64,000 nt of DNA from Anatilimnocola floriformis. GTDB lineage: Bacteria > Planctomycetota > Planctomycetia > Pirellulales > Pirellulaceae. Shown here piece after piece: positions 51,249 through 60,020 of the stretch. The stretch covers positions 3,782,001 through 3,846,000 of the forward strand of contig NZ_JAMLFW010000001.1 of the NCBI RefSeq assembly GCF_024256385.1. The letters are read 5' to 3'. The position numbers and the translations under genes are program-made. Positions within the stretch are counted from its first letter, which is position 1. Every line of letters starts with the position of its first letter. Under the pieces are notes generated by a model. It ran no database searches, was not told the DNA's origin, and saw only the letters and a list, made by a program, of their open reading frames with translations.

Positions 51249-52049
51249 TCATTCATCGCAACAGGGGCAGATCTGCGGCACGCGAATGGTCAGCGTTGCC
51301 GTGTACTTCGTTCCCTCATAGCCAGCCCCTTTCTCGTCATCCGTGACTTGGTGCGAGACGATCAGATAGGTGTTGCCTTCCTTGGGCGTGAACGAGGTCT
51401 TGCCTTCTTTATCAGTCCGGCGTTCGTAGGTTGGATCGAACTCAGCGCTCAACTCGACGCCGCGTGGAATGAAGCTGACCACTTGATCGGCCGCAGGTTT
51501 GCCAGAGCGAACCAATTGCACGTCGATTGCTTTGCCTGGCCCGGCGAACAACACCGGGTCCGAGAGCAGCACTAACTCGAAGGGCAGATTCAGCGGCTTG
51601 CGATTGGCATCCCACTTTGCCCCTGGCTTGTCGAGCGACTTGTCTGCCAGCCACCAGACCTTTGCCGAACGAATACTCCGCAGCGGCTTGCCATGATTCA
51701 CAATTTTGTCACTGGTGGAAAGTGCCAGGTAATGCCCCGGCTCCGCGGTGATGAACGGCGCAGACCAATAGCCCTCTTTGGGCGTGTAACCGAGATCCGT
51801 CAGCGAAGGACGGAGGTCATACTTCTTGCCCGCCGGGCTGATGACTTCCAGCGCGAGTCCATCCGGCGCAGTTTTGCTCGCCAACTTGAAATCGCGATGT
51901 TCGTTGCCGTGATTGCCGAGCTTGAAGTCGATGTCGACTCTGTCACCCACACGAACCAGCTCAGTGTTTGTTTCTAGCCAAATATCGTGGGCCGAAGCAG
52001 CGTTCAGACCGCAAACGGTTAGAACTGCAGCGAAGAGCAATTGACGCAT
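51249..52049 (-). CDS. DUF4198 exported protein
   Basis: 266 residues from ATG 52047-52049 (AAAGG upstream). Signal peptide 'LLFAAVLTVCGLNAASAHDI' with His-Asp directly after the cleavage site, then 'GDRVDIDFKLGNHGNEHRDF', 'EGYWSAPFITAEPGHYLALS' and 'GKTSFTPKEGNTYLIVSH'. This is the DUF4198 beta-sandwich often placed with TonB receptors or metal transport. The C-terminal 'PQICPCCDE' adds a possible metal-binding Cys cluster. Periplasmic. First gene of a unit with 50279. Confidence 0.85.
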   Translation of the reverse strand: MRQLLFAAVLTVCGLNAASAHDIWLETNTELVRVGDRVDIDFKLGNHGNEHRDFKLASKTAPDGLALEVISPAGKKYDLRPSLTDLGYTPKEGYWSAPFITAEPGHYLALSTSDKIVNHGKPLRSIRSAKVWWLADKSLDKPGAKWDANRKPLNLPFELVLLSDPVLFAGPGKAIDVQLVRSGKPAADQVVSFIPRGVELSAEFDPTYERRTDKEGKTSFTPKEGNTYLIVSHQVTDDEKGAGYEGTKYTATLTIRVPQICPCCDE

Positions 52050-52125
52050 GGGATTCACCTTTCCAAAAGTTGCACGGCAGCAGTGTGCTGCGAACGATTA
52101 ACGACGAGAGACGTTGGGACTTCCA

Positions 52126-53469
52126 TTATTGAACCGGACCATTTGCCGGCGACTGCGGCAACCGTTTGACAACGACCGCGCGTTCCTGATCGCTGGCTTG
52201 GTTCCAGGCGACAAAAATGCCGCCCTTTCCGTTACTTGCCAGCACGGGATGCGTTTGATTTCCGTGTGTAGCATCGTCTACGTGCACGGCTGGGGAAAAC
52301 CCTCTGTCGCCAACCTTGCGCGTCGAATACTTGATTGCATGCCCCGCTTTTTCAGAGTGATCGTGGCCGCCAACAGTGATGAATTGTTCTGCGGGTGAAG
52401 CCTCTTCCCAAACGGCATGCAGAACGCCGCCGGCAATCAGCAACTTGCAATTGCTTTCGGCGTTTCCCGATCGAGGATTTATCGCCTCGGATTCAAACGC
52501 CAAGTTAGCAAGTTTCGCGGTGGCGCATTGCACACGCGGCGCGCCTTCGCTCGCATCAGTCCAGCTGATGCAGATACGTTCGGCGTCAACCGCCAACGAT
52601 GGGCAATCATGGCCGCAATTGTGCCCCGGCGAAACCACCTTCGCAACTTCTATGACCGATTCAAATCCTGACGAGCGGCTCTTACTTCGCGCCAACAAAA
52701 TCTGGTCTGCCTCACGAAATGCGACAAAGAGTTGGCCCTCTGGTGAGAATGCTACTGCGGTTGGGCAACACTTACAGGCCCGATCGCTTGGAGCGGTCTT
52801 GAAAACTGGGTGCTCCGAAGGCGTGGCTGATTCACCGGCTAGAGCGGTGAACACCTGGCGTTGTTGATCGCGGAGGTCAAGCCAGCAATAGACCTGGCGA
52901 TCGGCGTGGGCGGCCAGCGACGTGAAGTTTGGGTGCGCCTTCAAAGACTGGTTCACACTGATCGGACTCGAAAACGACTGACCGCCATCGGTTGATTCAA
53001 TCGAAACCAGGCAGACGGTGGAGTTTTCGGCCACCGACTGAATCCATGCCGCGGTGATTTTTTCGCCGTCGGCGGCAAGGCGAGGTGACATCCCCATTTC
53101 GTGATGCGATTCGCCGGCAGCATGTAACTCTGTTTCATGTATCGCGGTACGGCTGACAACGCGAGGCTCCGAGAACGACTCGCCGCCATCACTGGATACC
53201 GAGAGGAACATTGTTTTTTGCGCCTCTTTCTCACGCGATGCCCAAACTAGGTAGATTCGGCCCAGTGAGTCGACGGCAATGTCTGGGGATTCCAACTCAT
53301 GTTCCAGATTAGCCGGCGCAAGCTCGAATGCGTGTTTGTGCATGAGCGTTGGCTGCTCTGCATTGCTGGCAAGCGGAGCTGGGCCTGGTGGCAAACGGAG
53401 CCAGACACCGATTCCGACCACAATCAACACCGAGCAAATCGTGGCAGCGATGCAGGTGCGTCGAAGCAT
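52126..53469 (-). CDS. membrane-anchored sialidase-like beta-propeller protein
   Basis: 447 residues from ATG 53467-53469 (AAGGA eight bases upstream). One N-terminal membrane anchor ('AATICSVLIVVGIGVWL'), then BNR/Asp-box type repeats: 'MFLSVSSDGGESFSEPRVVS', 'SIESTDGGQSFSSPISVN', 'LFVAFREADQILLARSKS'. Cys-rich inserts 'DRACKCCPTA' and 'GHNCGHDCPS' are not typical of sialidases. 'GHDHSEKAGH' supplies His. The fold is clear; enzymatic sialidase activity is not, since the Arg triad cannot be placed. A scaffold or metal-linked role fits the neighbours equally. Confidence 0.7.
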   Translation of the reverse strand: MLRRTCIAATICSVLIVVGIGVWLRLPPGPAPLASNAEQPTLMHKHAFELAPANLEHELESPDIAVDSLGRIYLVWASREKEAQKTMFLSVSSDGGESFSEPRVVSRTAIHETELHAAGESHHEMGMSPRLAADGEKITAAWIQSVAENSTVCLVSIESTDGGQSFSSPISVNQSLKAHPNFTSLAAHADRQVYCWLDLRDQQRQVFTALAGESATPSEHPVFKTAPSDRACKCCPTAVAFSPEGQLFVAFREADQILLARSKSRSSGFESVIEVAKVVSPGHNCGHDCPSLAVDAERICISWTDASEGAPRVQCATAKLANLAFESEAINPRSGNAESNCKLLIAGGVLHAVWEEASPAEQFITVGGHDHSEKAGHAIKYSTRKVGDRGFSPAVHVDDATHGNQTHPVLASNGKGGIFVAWNQASDQERAVVVKRLPQSPANGPVQ

Positions 53470-53719
53470 TTGCATTATCCTTCTGGATTCGTTTTCGACT
53501 ACAGATAATTGGGAGTAACCGTGAGCGCCATTGCAGCAGACGAAATGGCAGTTTTAAAAAAAGAGTTCCGAGTCACTCGTGGACCAAGTGACTCTCAAGG
53601 CATCCGCTTGACTTAGCAACGCCGATGCGAGCGCGCACAAGCAAGAAATGCTGTTCGAGCGCACGAACGGCCGCGTTGGTGATAAAGAAAGCGAAATTCG
53701 AGCGAGGACATCCCGCGAA

Positions 53720-54340
53720 TTAGGCAGGCCGCAGCAAATGCCCAGAAGTGGGCGACTGATAAAAAGGAACGACGGATTCCGAGAGGGGAACCTGCGGTAT
53801 CGAGATGACGAGCAGGACGGGCATTGGGGGAGCAGCAACGAATCCGGCCTGGATCCACTCGACTCCGGTTCCCGTACATTTCTGGGCGTTGATCGCCAGA
53901 ACAATTGTCAGACGTCCTGGTTGTTCGCCTTCGCTGCAGCACGCTGGCTTAGCTGACTTGGAGCAACAGCAACTCTTCGCTGAAGCCTTTGTGGAGCAGA
54001 GGTTCACCGACTTCACTGACCTGGAACGCAGAGAATATTGCAGCTTTTCGCCTGCCGTCAGCACGGCAACGCGATCCGGATCAATCCCTCGCTCCATGGC
54101 CCAAGCGATTTTTTCCTGCTTACTATGGCAGCAACAACTCGTGCGACACTGTTCCAACGTGCGGCAGCCGCAACGACCAAATTGGCACGGGAAAGCCTCG
54201 CCGCTTGTCGAGGTCGCCGGCTCCCAAACGGGGTAGCCAACGTGTGCCAGGGCCAGGCTCGCGATCATAAGCACGCCCATGACCGGCCGCATTCCGTGGC
54301 GGCAAGCAGAGCAGATATTTTTAGGGGACGCGCCGAGCAT
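53720..54340 (-). CDS. Cys-rich membrane-anchored protein (divergent pair, member 1)
   Basis: 206 residues, AAGGTGA upstream. Hydrophobic anchor 'PVMGVLMIASLALAHVGYPV', then 'FPCQFGRCGCRTLEQCRTSC' and 'CCHSKQEKIAWAMERGIDPD', further 'SAKSCCCSKSAKPACC', and a second hydrophobic part 'FVAAPPMPVLLVISIPQVPL'. Shares its Cys blocks and the order 'CCCHS-x-QEKIAWA' with the protein encoded divergently at 54489. Probably binds soft metals such as copper on the outer face of the membrane; inferred from composition only. Confidence 0.65.
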   Translation of the reverse strand: MLGASPKNICSACRHGMRPVMGVLMIASLALAHVGYPVWEPATSTSGEAFPCQFGRCGCRTLEQCRTSCCCHSKQEKIAWAMERGIDPDRVAVLTAGEKLQYSLRSRSVKSVNLCSTKASAKSCCCSKSAKPACCSEGEQPGRLTIVLAINAQKCTGTGVEWIQAGFVAAPPMPVLLVISIPQVPLSESVVPFYQSPTSGHLLRPA

Positions 54341-54488
54341 GGTTCACCTTGCAAGCCATTCGCAGCTGTTACTCTACACTCGGCGTTGTTTTTAACAATG
54401 GTCTGCGACGGTATCACCAGGCGAGCAGGGGCTTGAGAGATTCGCTCTGAGGTCGATTCGTATCTCGGCGCGAAGCGATTTTTTTCTC

Positions 54489-55217
54489 GTGAACGCTCCC
54501 CTTCCAACAGGTCGCGGAAAAGCTATAGTTGGAAGCGTGAGGAGCGAGCCCAACCTTCCGCCATGCGCAGGTCAGGGTTCTATCTTGTTCTTTTCGCGAC
54601 AATTGCGACGCTTCAGCCGCCTGTGGATTCGATCCATCCTGGTAGGTTGTTCTCTGTGCGCGATCGCGATTTCCTCCGTTGGGATTCCTGTTCCCCCACT
54701 CTCTGACAAAGACCGTTCGCAGCCGTTTCCGTGTCAGAACCGTCCGTGCGGTTGTCGAGACGCGGCCAGTTGCTGGCGTAGCTGTTGCTGCCATAACAAC
54801 CAGCAAAAGCTGGAATGGGCTCGGAAGATGGGAGTAACACCTCCTGACTTCGTTGTGCAGGCCGCGCACAACGAAGAAGCGGCGCGATCGAGCTGTTGCA
54901 AAGTGGAATCGAAATCGAGTTGCTCCTCGTCTGCCAGTTGTTGCACGAAACCACAAAAGTCGTGCTGCTCGAAACCCAAGCCGCGACAGCCAGAAGCTAC
55001 CGAGAACGCCGGCGAGGGCAGCATGTTCGGCATTGTGTTGATGCAGGACTATCGTAAATGCCGCGGTATGGTGGAGCAGTTCCTTGATCTACTCTCCGCG
55101 GTCGCAATTGCGCCGCGAGTGACGTTTGAGATCGGGATCATTGTCAGCCAAGTGGAGTTGTCTACACCTTCCTTGGAATCTACTGAGGCCGTCGAGCCAG
55201 CTGTGCCGCCGCCGTGA
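54489..55217 (+). CDS. Cys-rich membrane-anchored protein (divergent pair, member 2)
   Basis: 242 residues from GTG 54489; later in-frame starts are possible. Anchor 'LWIRSILVGCSLCAIAISSV', then 'FPCQNRPCGCRDAASCWRSC' and 'CCHNNQQKLEWARKMGVTPP', 'SSCCKVESKSSCSSSASCCT', 'KSCCSKPKP', then a C-terminal part with 'QDYRKCRGMVEQFLDLLSAV'. Paralogue of the divergent neighbour; both keep the FPCQ-x3-CGCR and SCCCH blocks. The short shared promoter region (54341-54488) suggests joint control. Function unknown. Confidence 0.65.
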   Translation: MNAPLPTGRGKAIVGSVRSEPNLPPCAGQGSILFFSRQLRRFSRLWIRSILVGCSLCAIAISSVGIPVPPLSDKDRSQPFPCQNRPCGCRDAASCWRSCCCHNNQQKLEWARKMGVTPPDFVVQAAHNEEAARSSCCKVESKSSCSSSASCCTKPQKSCCSKPKPRQPEATENAGEGSMFGIVLMQDYRKCRGMVEQFLDLLSAVAIAPRVTFEIGIIVSQVELSTPSLESTEAVEPAVPPP

Positions 55218-55482
55218 TATTGGCTGCTGCCTTCTATTGAAACGCTGCGCTCTGATTCACTTTGCGCGGCTACGTGCGCTTCATCCGCATGGCCTGGGCC
55301 TCGTTCCGGTCAGCGGCAGTTCACGCTTCCCCATGCCCCTGCGCTGCGGCAGCGCTCGCTCCTCACATGGTGAGTTTGCCCACGTGGGGGCTCCCGGGAA
55401 GGTGTGTTTTCAATCGCACTCAGCCGTTCCGCGCCCACGTTGCGCGCCCACCCTTAATCTCACCTTACGAGTTTCCAATTCA

Positions 55483-56571
55483 ATGTTCTCATATCCCCGC
55501 AGATCCGCGTTTACACTCGTCGAACTCCTCGTTGTGATTGCCATTATCGGCGTTCTGGTTGCGCTGCTGCTCCCTGCCGTGCAAGCGGCTCGCGAGGCGG
55601 CACGACGAGCGCAATGTAGCAACCACATCAAACAGTGGGCACTTGCGGCCCACAACTATCACGACGCTTTTCTCGCGTTCCCTATGACGAACGCGCAGAA
55701 CTACCTCCCGAACGTGCAAGGCTTTTCGCCGCAAGCCCGGATATTGCCCTTCATCGAGCAGTCCAACCTGCAGGCTCAGTTCGATTTTTCGCAGCCAGCA
55801 TTCACCGGCCCCTTCAATGCGTTGGTGGCCAATCCCCAGTTTGCGGCAGCGTTCGCGACTCCAATCAAAGTAGCCCTCTGTCCCAGTGATCCTGCCAAAG
55901 TGCTGAATGTGGGAGCCGGCGGAACGAACTATTCCGGCATCAATTACATGGTCAGTTTTGGGAGCGGCACCAAGCAGAATTACGATCTGCGTTGGAAAAC
56001 CGATGGTTTTGTGTACGAAAACTCCGGCATTCGTTTCAGTGATATTACGGATGGGACCTCCAACACCGTCTTTATGAGCGAAGCAGTTCGCAGCGTAGGG
56101 CCCGATTTCACGTTGCCCGCAGGTACTCTGCCGAAGGCTCCCTATCAGGCCACGCTCAATGGCTCGACAGGGGTTAATTCGACATTGCAGTCCACCCAAG
56201 GAATGCCCGGAACCGGCAGCGGCTGGACGAACGGGGCCAACGGCATGATTGATGCCCCGGATCTCGCTGCCATCTGGCCCAATATGACCAGTTGGCGTGG
56301 GTCGGCTAGTGCTGCGCTGCGGGGGCGAGGGACTTCATGGGCTCATTCCGGAGCCATGAGCACGCTAACGAACGGGTACACGACGCCAAACAGCAAAATT
56401 CCCGATGTCGTGACGCACTTCACCGGCTATTTCGCGCCGCGCAGTTATCATCCCGGCGGAGCAATGGCGGCAATGGGCGACGGTTCCGTCCGCCTGTTGC
56501 CGGATAGCATTGATCAAACCGTGCATCGCGGTTTGCACAGTCGCGACGGCGGCGAGGCTACGCAGTTCTAA
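55483..56571 (+). CDS. DUF1559 protein with prepilin N-terminus
   Basis: 362 residues from ATG 55483. 'RRSAFTLVELLVVIAIIGVL' then 'VALLLPAVQAAREAARRAQC' is the type IV-prepilin or pseudopilin signal (cleavage before F, Glu five residues later). The DUF1559 body follows ('GINYMVSFGSGTKQ', 'GTSNTVFMSEAV') and the C-terminal 'RSYHPGGAMAAMGDGSVRLL'. A family hugely expanded in planctomycetes and thought to form pilin-like surface parts. The frame extends further upstream but not as protein. Next genes are in the same direction. Confidence 0.9.
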   Translation: MFSYPRRSAFTLVELLVVIAIIGVLVALLLPAVQAAREAARRAQCSNHIKQWALAAHNYHDAFLAFPMTNAQNYLPNVQGFSPQARILPFIEQSNLQAQFDFSQPAFTGPFNALVANPQFAAAFATPIKVALCPSDPAKVLNVGAGGTNYSGINYMVSFGSGTKQNYDLRWKTDGFVYENSGIRFSDITDGTSNTVFMSEAVRSVGPDFTLPAGTLPKAPYQATLNGSTGVNSTLQSTQGMPGTGSGWTNGANGMIDAPDLAAIWPNMTSWRGSASAALRGRGTSWAHSGAMSTLTNGYTTPNSKIPDVVTHFTGYFAPRSYHPGGAMAAMGDGSVRLLPDSIDQTVHRGLHSRDGGEATQF

Positions 56572-56723
56572 ACAACTTCGTTGCTGAGTTCGCAATGCCA
56601 CTTCCACGCGTCCTTCCTGAACCAGCGGACGGACATCGCACTCGCTGCACATTGACGTGGGTGCTGATATGACTACCAGCGCTAATGATGAACACCTGGC
56701 TACCAAGAATGAGTGACATTTGC

Positions 56724-56900
56724 ATGAGTGATCCTGATCGCTTTTCCTCAGAACCGACGCCGACGAACCAACCAGTCGCCAGGAAGTCCTGGCCTGATTA
56801 CCGTGCTGTTTGGCGGTGGCATTGTTATGCGAGCTTGTTCTGCATTCCGATTGCGATTGTCATGTCCATCACCGGCGGCATCCACCGTCGGATTCGCCCC
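56724..56900 (+). pseudogene. N-terminal remnant of a PepSY-TM membrane protein
   Basis: From ATG 56724: 'SWPDYRAVWRWHCYASLFCI' and 'PIAIVMSITGGI' is the first transmembrane unit of a PepSY_TM protein (W-R-W-H-x-Y-A-x-L-F). The remaining ~350 residues are missing. The frame stays open and runs in frame into the next gene, so a fused protein from 56724 to 57341 is possible. Confidence 0.6.
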
Positions 56901-56939
56901 ATTCGCGACTGGCTAGGTCTGCAGCAGCCGCGAGTACAC

Positions 56940-57341
56940 ATGACGGGAACTGCCACCGGCCTGCTGCTCATCGCATTATTTCTTAGCGCTGGCTGCGGTG
57001 GACCAAGACCGATCACCGGAGGCACACCCGGCGTATTGCGCGCGGGCGGCGATCTGCTCGCGGACATGCAGATCACGGTGCATCAGGCAGACGGCGGTTC
57101 GTTCCGGCCTCTCGGATTCGCCGTGACGGGCGCGGACGGTTCGTTTCAACTTGTGACGAACGAAGCTCGCGGGGCCTTGGTGCTGCAACCTGGTCTCTAC
57201 CACTGCACTCTCGAATCGGCTGGCTCACCAGCAAGGATTCCGCCGGTATTGACAAAGCCCGAGACAACGCCGCTCCGCGCAACTTGGGCGGCAAGCGACA
57301 GTATTTTGCTTCTGGAGGTGCCGTACCGCTTGCTGCCGTAG
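56940..57341 (+). CDS. lipoprotein with carboxypeptidase-regulatory-like domain
   Basis: 133 residues from ATG 56940. 'MTGTATGLLLIALFLSAGCG' is a lipoprotein signal with lipobox L-S-A-G-C. Then 'GDLLADMQITVHQADGGSFR', 'FAVTGADGSFQLVTNEARGA' and 'ALVLQPGLYHCTLES' form the small beta-sandwich typical of planctomycete lipoproteins placed after DUF1559 genes. Anchored in a membrane. No ribosome site precedes this ATG, and the open frame begins in the PepSY remnant, so translation might start there. Confidence 0.7.
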   Translation: MTGTATGLLLIALFLSAGCGGPRPITGGTPGVLRAGGDLLADMQITVHQADGGSFRPLGFAVTGADGSFQLVTNEARGALVLQPGLYHCTLESAGSPARIPPVLTKPETTPLRATWAASDSILLLEVPYRLLP

Positions 57342-57371
57342 TTCTGCACCTTTGCCGCTTGGAAATTCAAA

Positions 57372-58178
57372 ATGAAACAAACTCCGACAACGTCTTGCCC
57401 TAGAGCAGTCCGTCCAGATTCGCATCGTCAGTTCCTCTCACCGAAGCGAATCTTTCTCGTGCTGCTTGTCAGTGTGGGAGCAACGCTGGCACTCGCCCTC
57501 GCGTTGAAACCATATTGGACGGGCATGTTGCAGAGGAATGTCGCAGCAGAAGCTCGCGCATTTCTGCAAGAGAAGAAAGTGCGACCGATTTCTAACGATC
57601 TTCAAGCGATCCTCACGAACTCCTCGCAGGACTCACTGCCCAGCCAAGAGCATCCGTTGCTAGGAACGATTGCTCCCGACTTCAATCTGAGAGATGACCG
57701 TGGTGAATCAACGACGTTGGCGAACTGTCTGCAAAATGGTCCCGTGGTTTTGGTTTTTTACTACGGTTACCACTGCAATCACTGTGTCGGGCAACTTTTT
57801 GCTGTGAACGATGATCTCGCGAAGTTTCGGGAGTTAGATGCCACGGTGATTGCAATCAGCGCTGATCCGATCACAGAAACCCAGGCTCGTTATGCCGAAT
57901 ACGGCCGGTTTGGCTTCTCCGTGCTTTCGGACCCGGGTAACCAGATTGCAGCACGCTACGGCGTCTTCACGCCGGCCGCCGGAAACAAGCCCGAAGAACT
58001 CATTCATGGCACATTTGTCATCGCGGCCAACGGCGAAATTACCTGGTGCAATTTTGGCGATGAGCCGTTTACGGATAATCGCTCGCTTCTGATCGAAATC
58101 GCGAAAACATCAGGACGCGCGCTAGCGCACGATGTCAGATTTCAAACGCCTTTGAGACAGGATCGCGTCCATGAATAG
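57372..58178 (+). CDS. membrane-anchored redoxin (AhpC/TSA-type thioredoxin fold)
   Basis: 268 residues. Anchor 'RIFLVLLVSVGATLALALAL', then 'LLGTIAPDFNLRDDRGESTT', active site 'VFYYGYHCNHCVGQLFAVND' with a C-x2-C pair, 'VIAISADPITETQARYAEYG', 'FSVLSDPGNQIAARYGVFTP' and 'IHGTFVIAANGEITWCNFGD'. The fold is peroxiredoxin/TlpA-like; the CNHC pair points to disulfide exchange rather than plain peroxidase action. Acts outside the cytoplasm. Overlaps the next gene by eight bases. Confidence 0.85.
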   Translation: MKQTPTTSCPRAVRPDSHRQFLSPKRIFLVLLVSVGATLALALALKPYWTGMLQRNVAAEARAFLQEKKVRPISNDLQAILTNSSQDSLPSQEHPLLGTIAPDFNLRDDRGESTTLANCLQNGPVVLVFYYGYHCNHCVGQLFAVNDDLAKFRELDATVIAISADPITETQARYAEYGRFGFSVLSDPGNQIAARYGVFTPAAGNKPEELIHGTFVIAANGEITWCNFGDEPFTDNRSLLIEIAKTSGRALAHDVRFQTPLRQDRVHE

Positions 58179-59412
58179 TGCTCTTCTGATTGTCGCGGCC
58201 TTGGTAGTAGCCGGTCCCGCCGAAGTGTGGCCGGGCTTCAATGGCGTTGGCTGCGATACCGCCAAAATCAGGTCACTGCCACTTCATTGGTCGGAAGCGA
58301 GCGGCATCGCTTGGCGATCGTCGCAGGCGGGAGCGGGAACGTCTTCCCCTGTGATTTGGAAGGAAGCGATCTATGCCTCCGGTGTTGATGTTTCTGGCCG
58401 CTGGCAAGTGACTGCGTTGAGGCTGGGCGATGGACAACGGCTATGGGCGAAGTATGGAGCCGATCACTCAACCAAAAATCAACTCGGGAAGTGGGCTGCG
58501 GTCTCCAGCCCGGTTGTGGACACCAGTGGAGTCTATGCGCTCGGAGGACACCATGAGATCCTGGCATTGAAGCACGGCGGTGAAGTCCGTTGGCGACGCG
58601 GCTTGACCAGGAGCGAAGGGACATCGGGAGCAACGGCATCGTTGGCGCAAGACGAAGCCCATGTCTTCGCTTTGTTCAAGCACCAGGCTGGCTCCAGCTT
58701 GGTGGCGCTGAACAAGCTCTCTGGAGAGACGACTTGGAGTGCCGCACGCGATTCGTCGGCGAGTGGCACGTCACCGATTTTGGCCTGTATCGACGGCACC
58801 CCTCAGGTAATCGTTAGCTCGGCTGGAATGGTCGAATCCTACGACTCGGAGACAGGCCGCCGACTCTGGTGGATTGGTAATCTGGCCGGCAATACTGCGC
58901 CCGTGCCATTCGTATCGGGCAATATGGTGCTCATCGGTGCTATGCCTCCGTCGTCGCCCCATGAGCTTTTTCAATCGCTGCAATCGAATCTCGCACTTCA
59001 AGTCGAACTGCGCGACCGTAACTGGCGGTTGCAAGTCGCATGGGGCAGCAATGGTCGGCTTAGTGGGTTGGCCTCACCAGTTGCTCACGCGAGCTATGCC
59101 TATTGGACAGATCGTCACGCGCAGCTTTCCTGTCTCGCGATGCGCGATGGCGAAGAAGCGTTCAGTGTTGAACTTGATGAACCATGCGAAATTGCGCCGT
59201 TAGCGGCTGCCGGGCGGATCTACTTGTTCGGCAAGCACGGAACCACCACGGTTATCGAACCTGGGCCGAAGTTCGCCGTGCTGGCCAAGAACAAGCTCGA
59301 TTTTCTGCCAGAAGGCGCGGAACAGCAAACCATGCAACAAGCGGTCGCTGCAGTCGAAAATCACCTCGTGATTCGGACCGGTCGAGAAATCATTTGCATT
59401 CGCCAGCCATGA
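58171..59412 (+). CDS. exported PQQ-type beta-propeller protein
   Basis: 413 residues, translationally coupled to the redoxin. Signal-like start 'LLIVAALVVAGPAEVWPGF', then repeats of the outer-membrane assembly/PQQ kind: 'VTALRLGDGQRLWAKYGADH', 'EILALKHGGEVRWRRGLTRS', 'LVALNKLSGETTWSAARDSS' and 'VESYDSETGRRLWWIGNLAG'. Each blade ends in x-G-x-x-x-W. No dehydrogenase active-site residues are visible, so a binding or scaffold role is likelier than alcohol dehydrogenase activity. Periplasmic. Confidence 0.8.
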   Translation: MNSALLIVAALVVAGPAEVWPGFNGVGCDTAKIRSLPLHWSEASGIAWRSSQAGAGTSSPVIWKEAIYASGVDVSGRWQVTALRLGDGQRLWAKYGADHSTKNQLGKWAAVSSPVVDTSGVYALGGHHEILALKHGGEVRWRRGLTRSEGTSGATASLAQDEAHVFALFKHQAGSSLVALNKLSGETTWSAARDSSASGTSPILACIDGTPQVIVSSAGMVESYDSETGRRLWWIGNLAGNTAPVPFVSGNMVLIGAMPPSSPHELFQSLQSNLALQVELRDRNWRLQVAWGSNGRLSGLASPVAHASYAYWTDRHAQLSCLAMRDGEEAFSVELDEPCEIAPLAAAGRIYLFGKHGTTTVIEPGPKFAVLAKNKLDFLPEGAEQQTMQQAVAAVENHLVIRTGREIICIRQP

Positions 59413-59544
59413 AGTGACTCTATAAAACTTCAGACCAGGGGAAAGTTTCCACTTTTGCGTTCGACTGTAGCGTCGCATAGAATCTCAGCGGCCGTTGTTG
59501 CCGCAGGTAGCCATGTTTAGCCCCCTTTGTATGCGGAGATGAAG

Positions 59545-59919
59545 ATGAAAAGGTCTGTATTGCCGGTCGGTGTCTCGATGTTGGCTGGCGCGTTATTGTT
59601 CGGCGGATTGCTTCTTTGTGAAAGACAAGAGGCAAGCGGTCGCCCCCAGTACAACAAAGCCTTCTTTGAAGGCTATCCCGACAATAAGGAAGCCGCCGCC
59701 CTAGCCGCAAACGCCAAGTGCACGGTGTGCCACGGCGCAACCGATAAGAAAGTCCGTAATGACTACGCGGCCGCACTCGGCAAGTTGGTCGGGGCCAAAA
59801 ACGAAAAAGATGAGACCAAGATCAAAGAGGCCCTGAAGAAAGTCGAAGGCGAAAAGAGCGGTACTGAGGGCAAGACCTTCGGCGACCTACTGAAGGACGG
59901 CAAACTGCCGGGCAAATAG
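59545..59919 (+). CDS. small c-type cytochrome-like protein
   Basis: 124 residues from ATG 59545 (GGAG seven bases upstream; ATG 59539 also possible). N-terminal hydrophobic segment 'VGVSMLAGALLFGGLLL', then 'NAKCTVCHGATDKK' with the haem-binding C-x2-C-H, then a Lys/Glu-rich helical tail to 'LLKDGKLPGK'. No clear axial Met, so the second haem ligand is uncertain. Exported electron carrier or haem-binding subunit. Followed by a strong terminator. Confidence 0.8.
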   Translation: MKRSVLPVGVSMLAGALLFGGLLLCERQEASGRPQYNKAFFEGYPDNKEAAALAANAKCTVCHGATDKKVRNDYAAALGKLVGAKNEKDETKIKEALKKVEGEKSGTEGKTFGDLLKDGKLPGK

Positions 59920-59939
59920 TCTGAACAGTGTTAACCAAG

Positions 59940-59975
59940 CCGCGCACTCCTCTGAGCGGAGTGCGCGGTCGTTGT
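59940..59975 (+). terminator. strong hairpin terminator after the cytochrome gene
   Basis: CCGCGCACTCC (59940-59950) pairs perfectly with GGAGTGCGCGG (59958-59968); T-rich TCGTTGTTGT follows. As the DUF3500 gene ends just to the right on the other strand, it may act both ways. Confidence 0.8.
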
Positions 59976-60020
59976 TGTCACTTCTTTTTCAAAGGCCTCA
60001 CGAAGCAACCGTCGTACACG

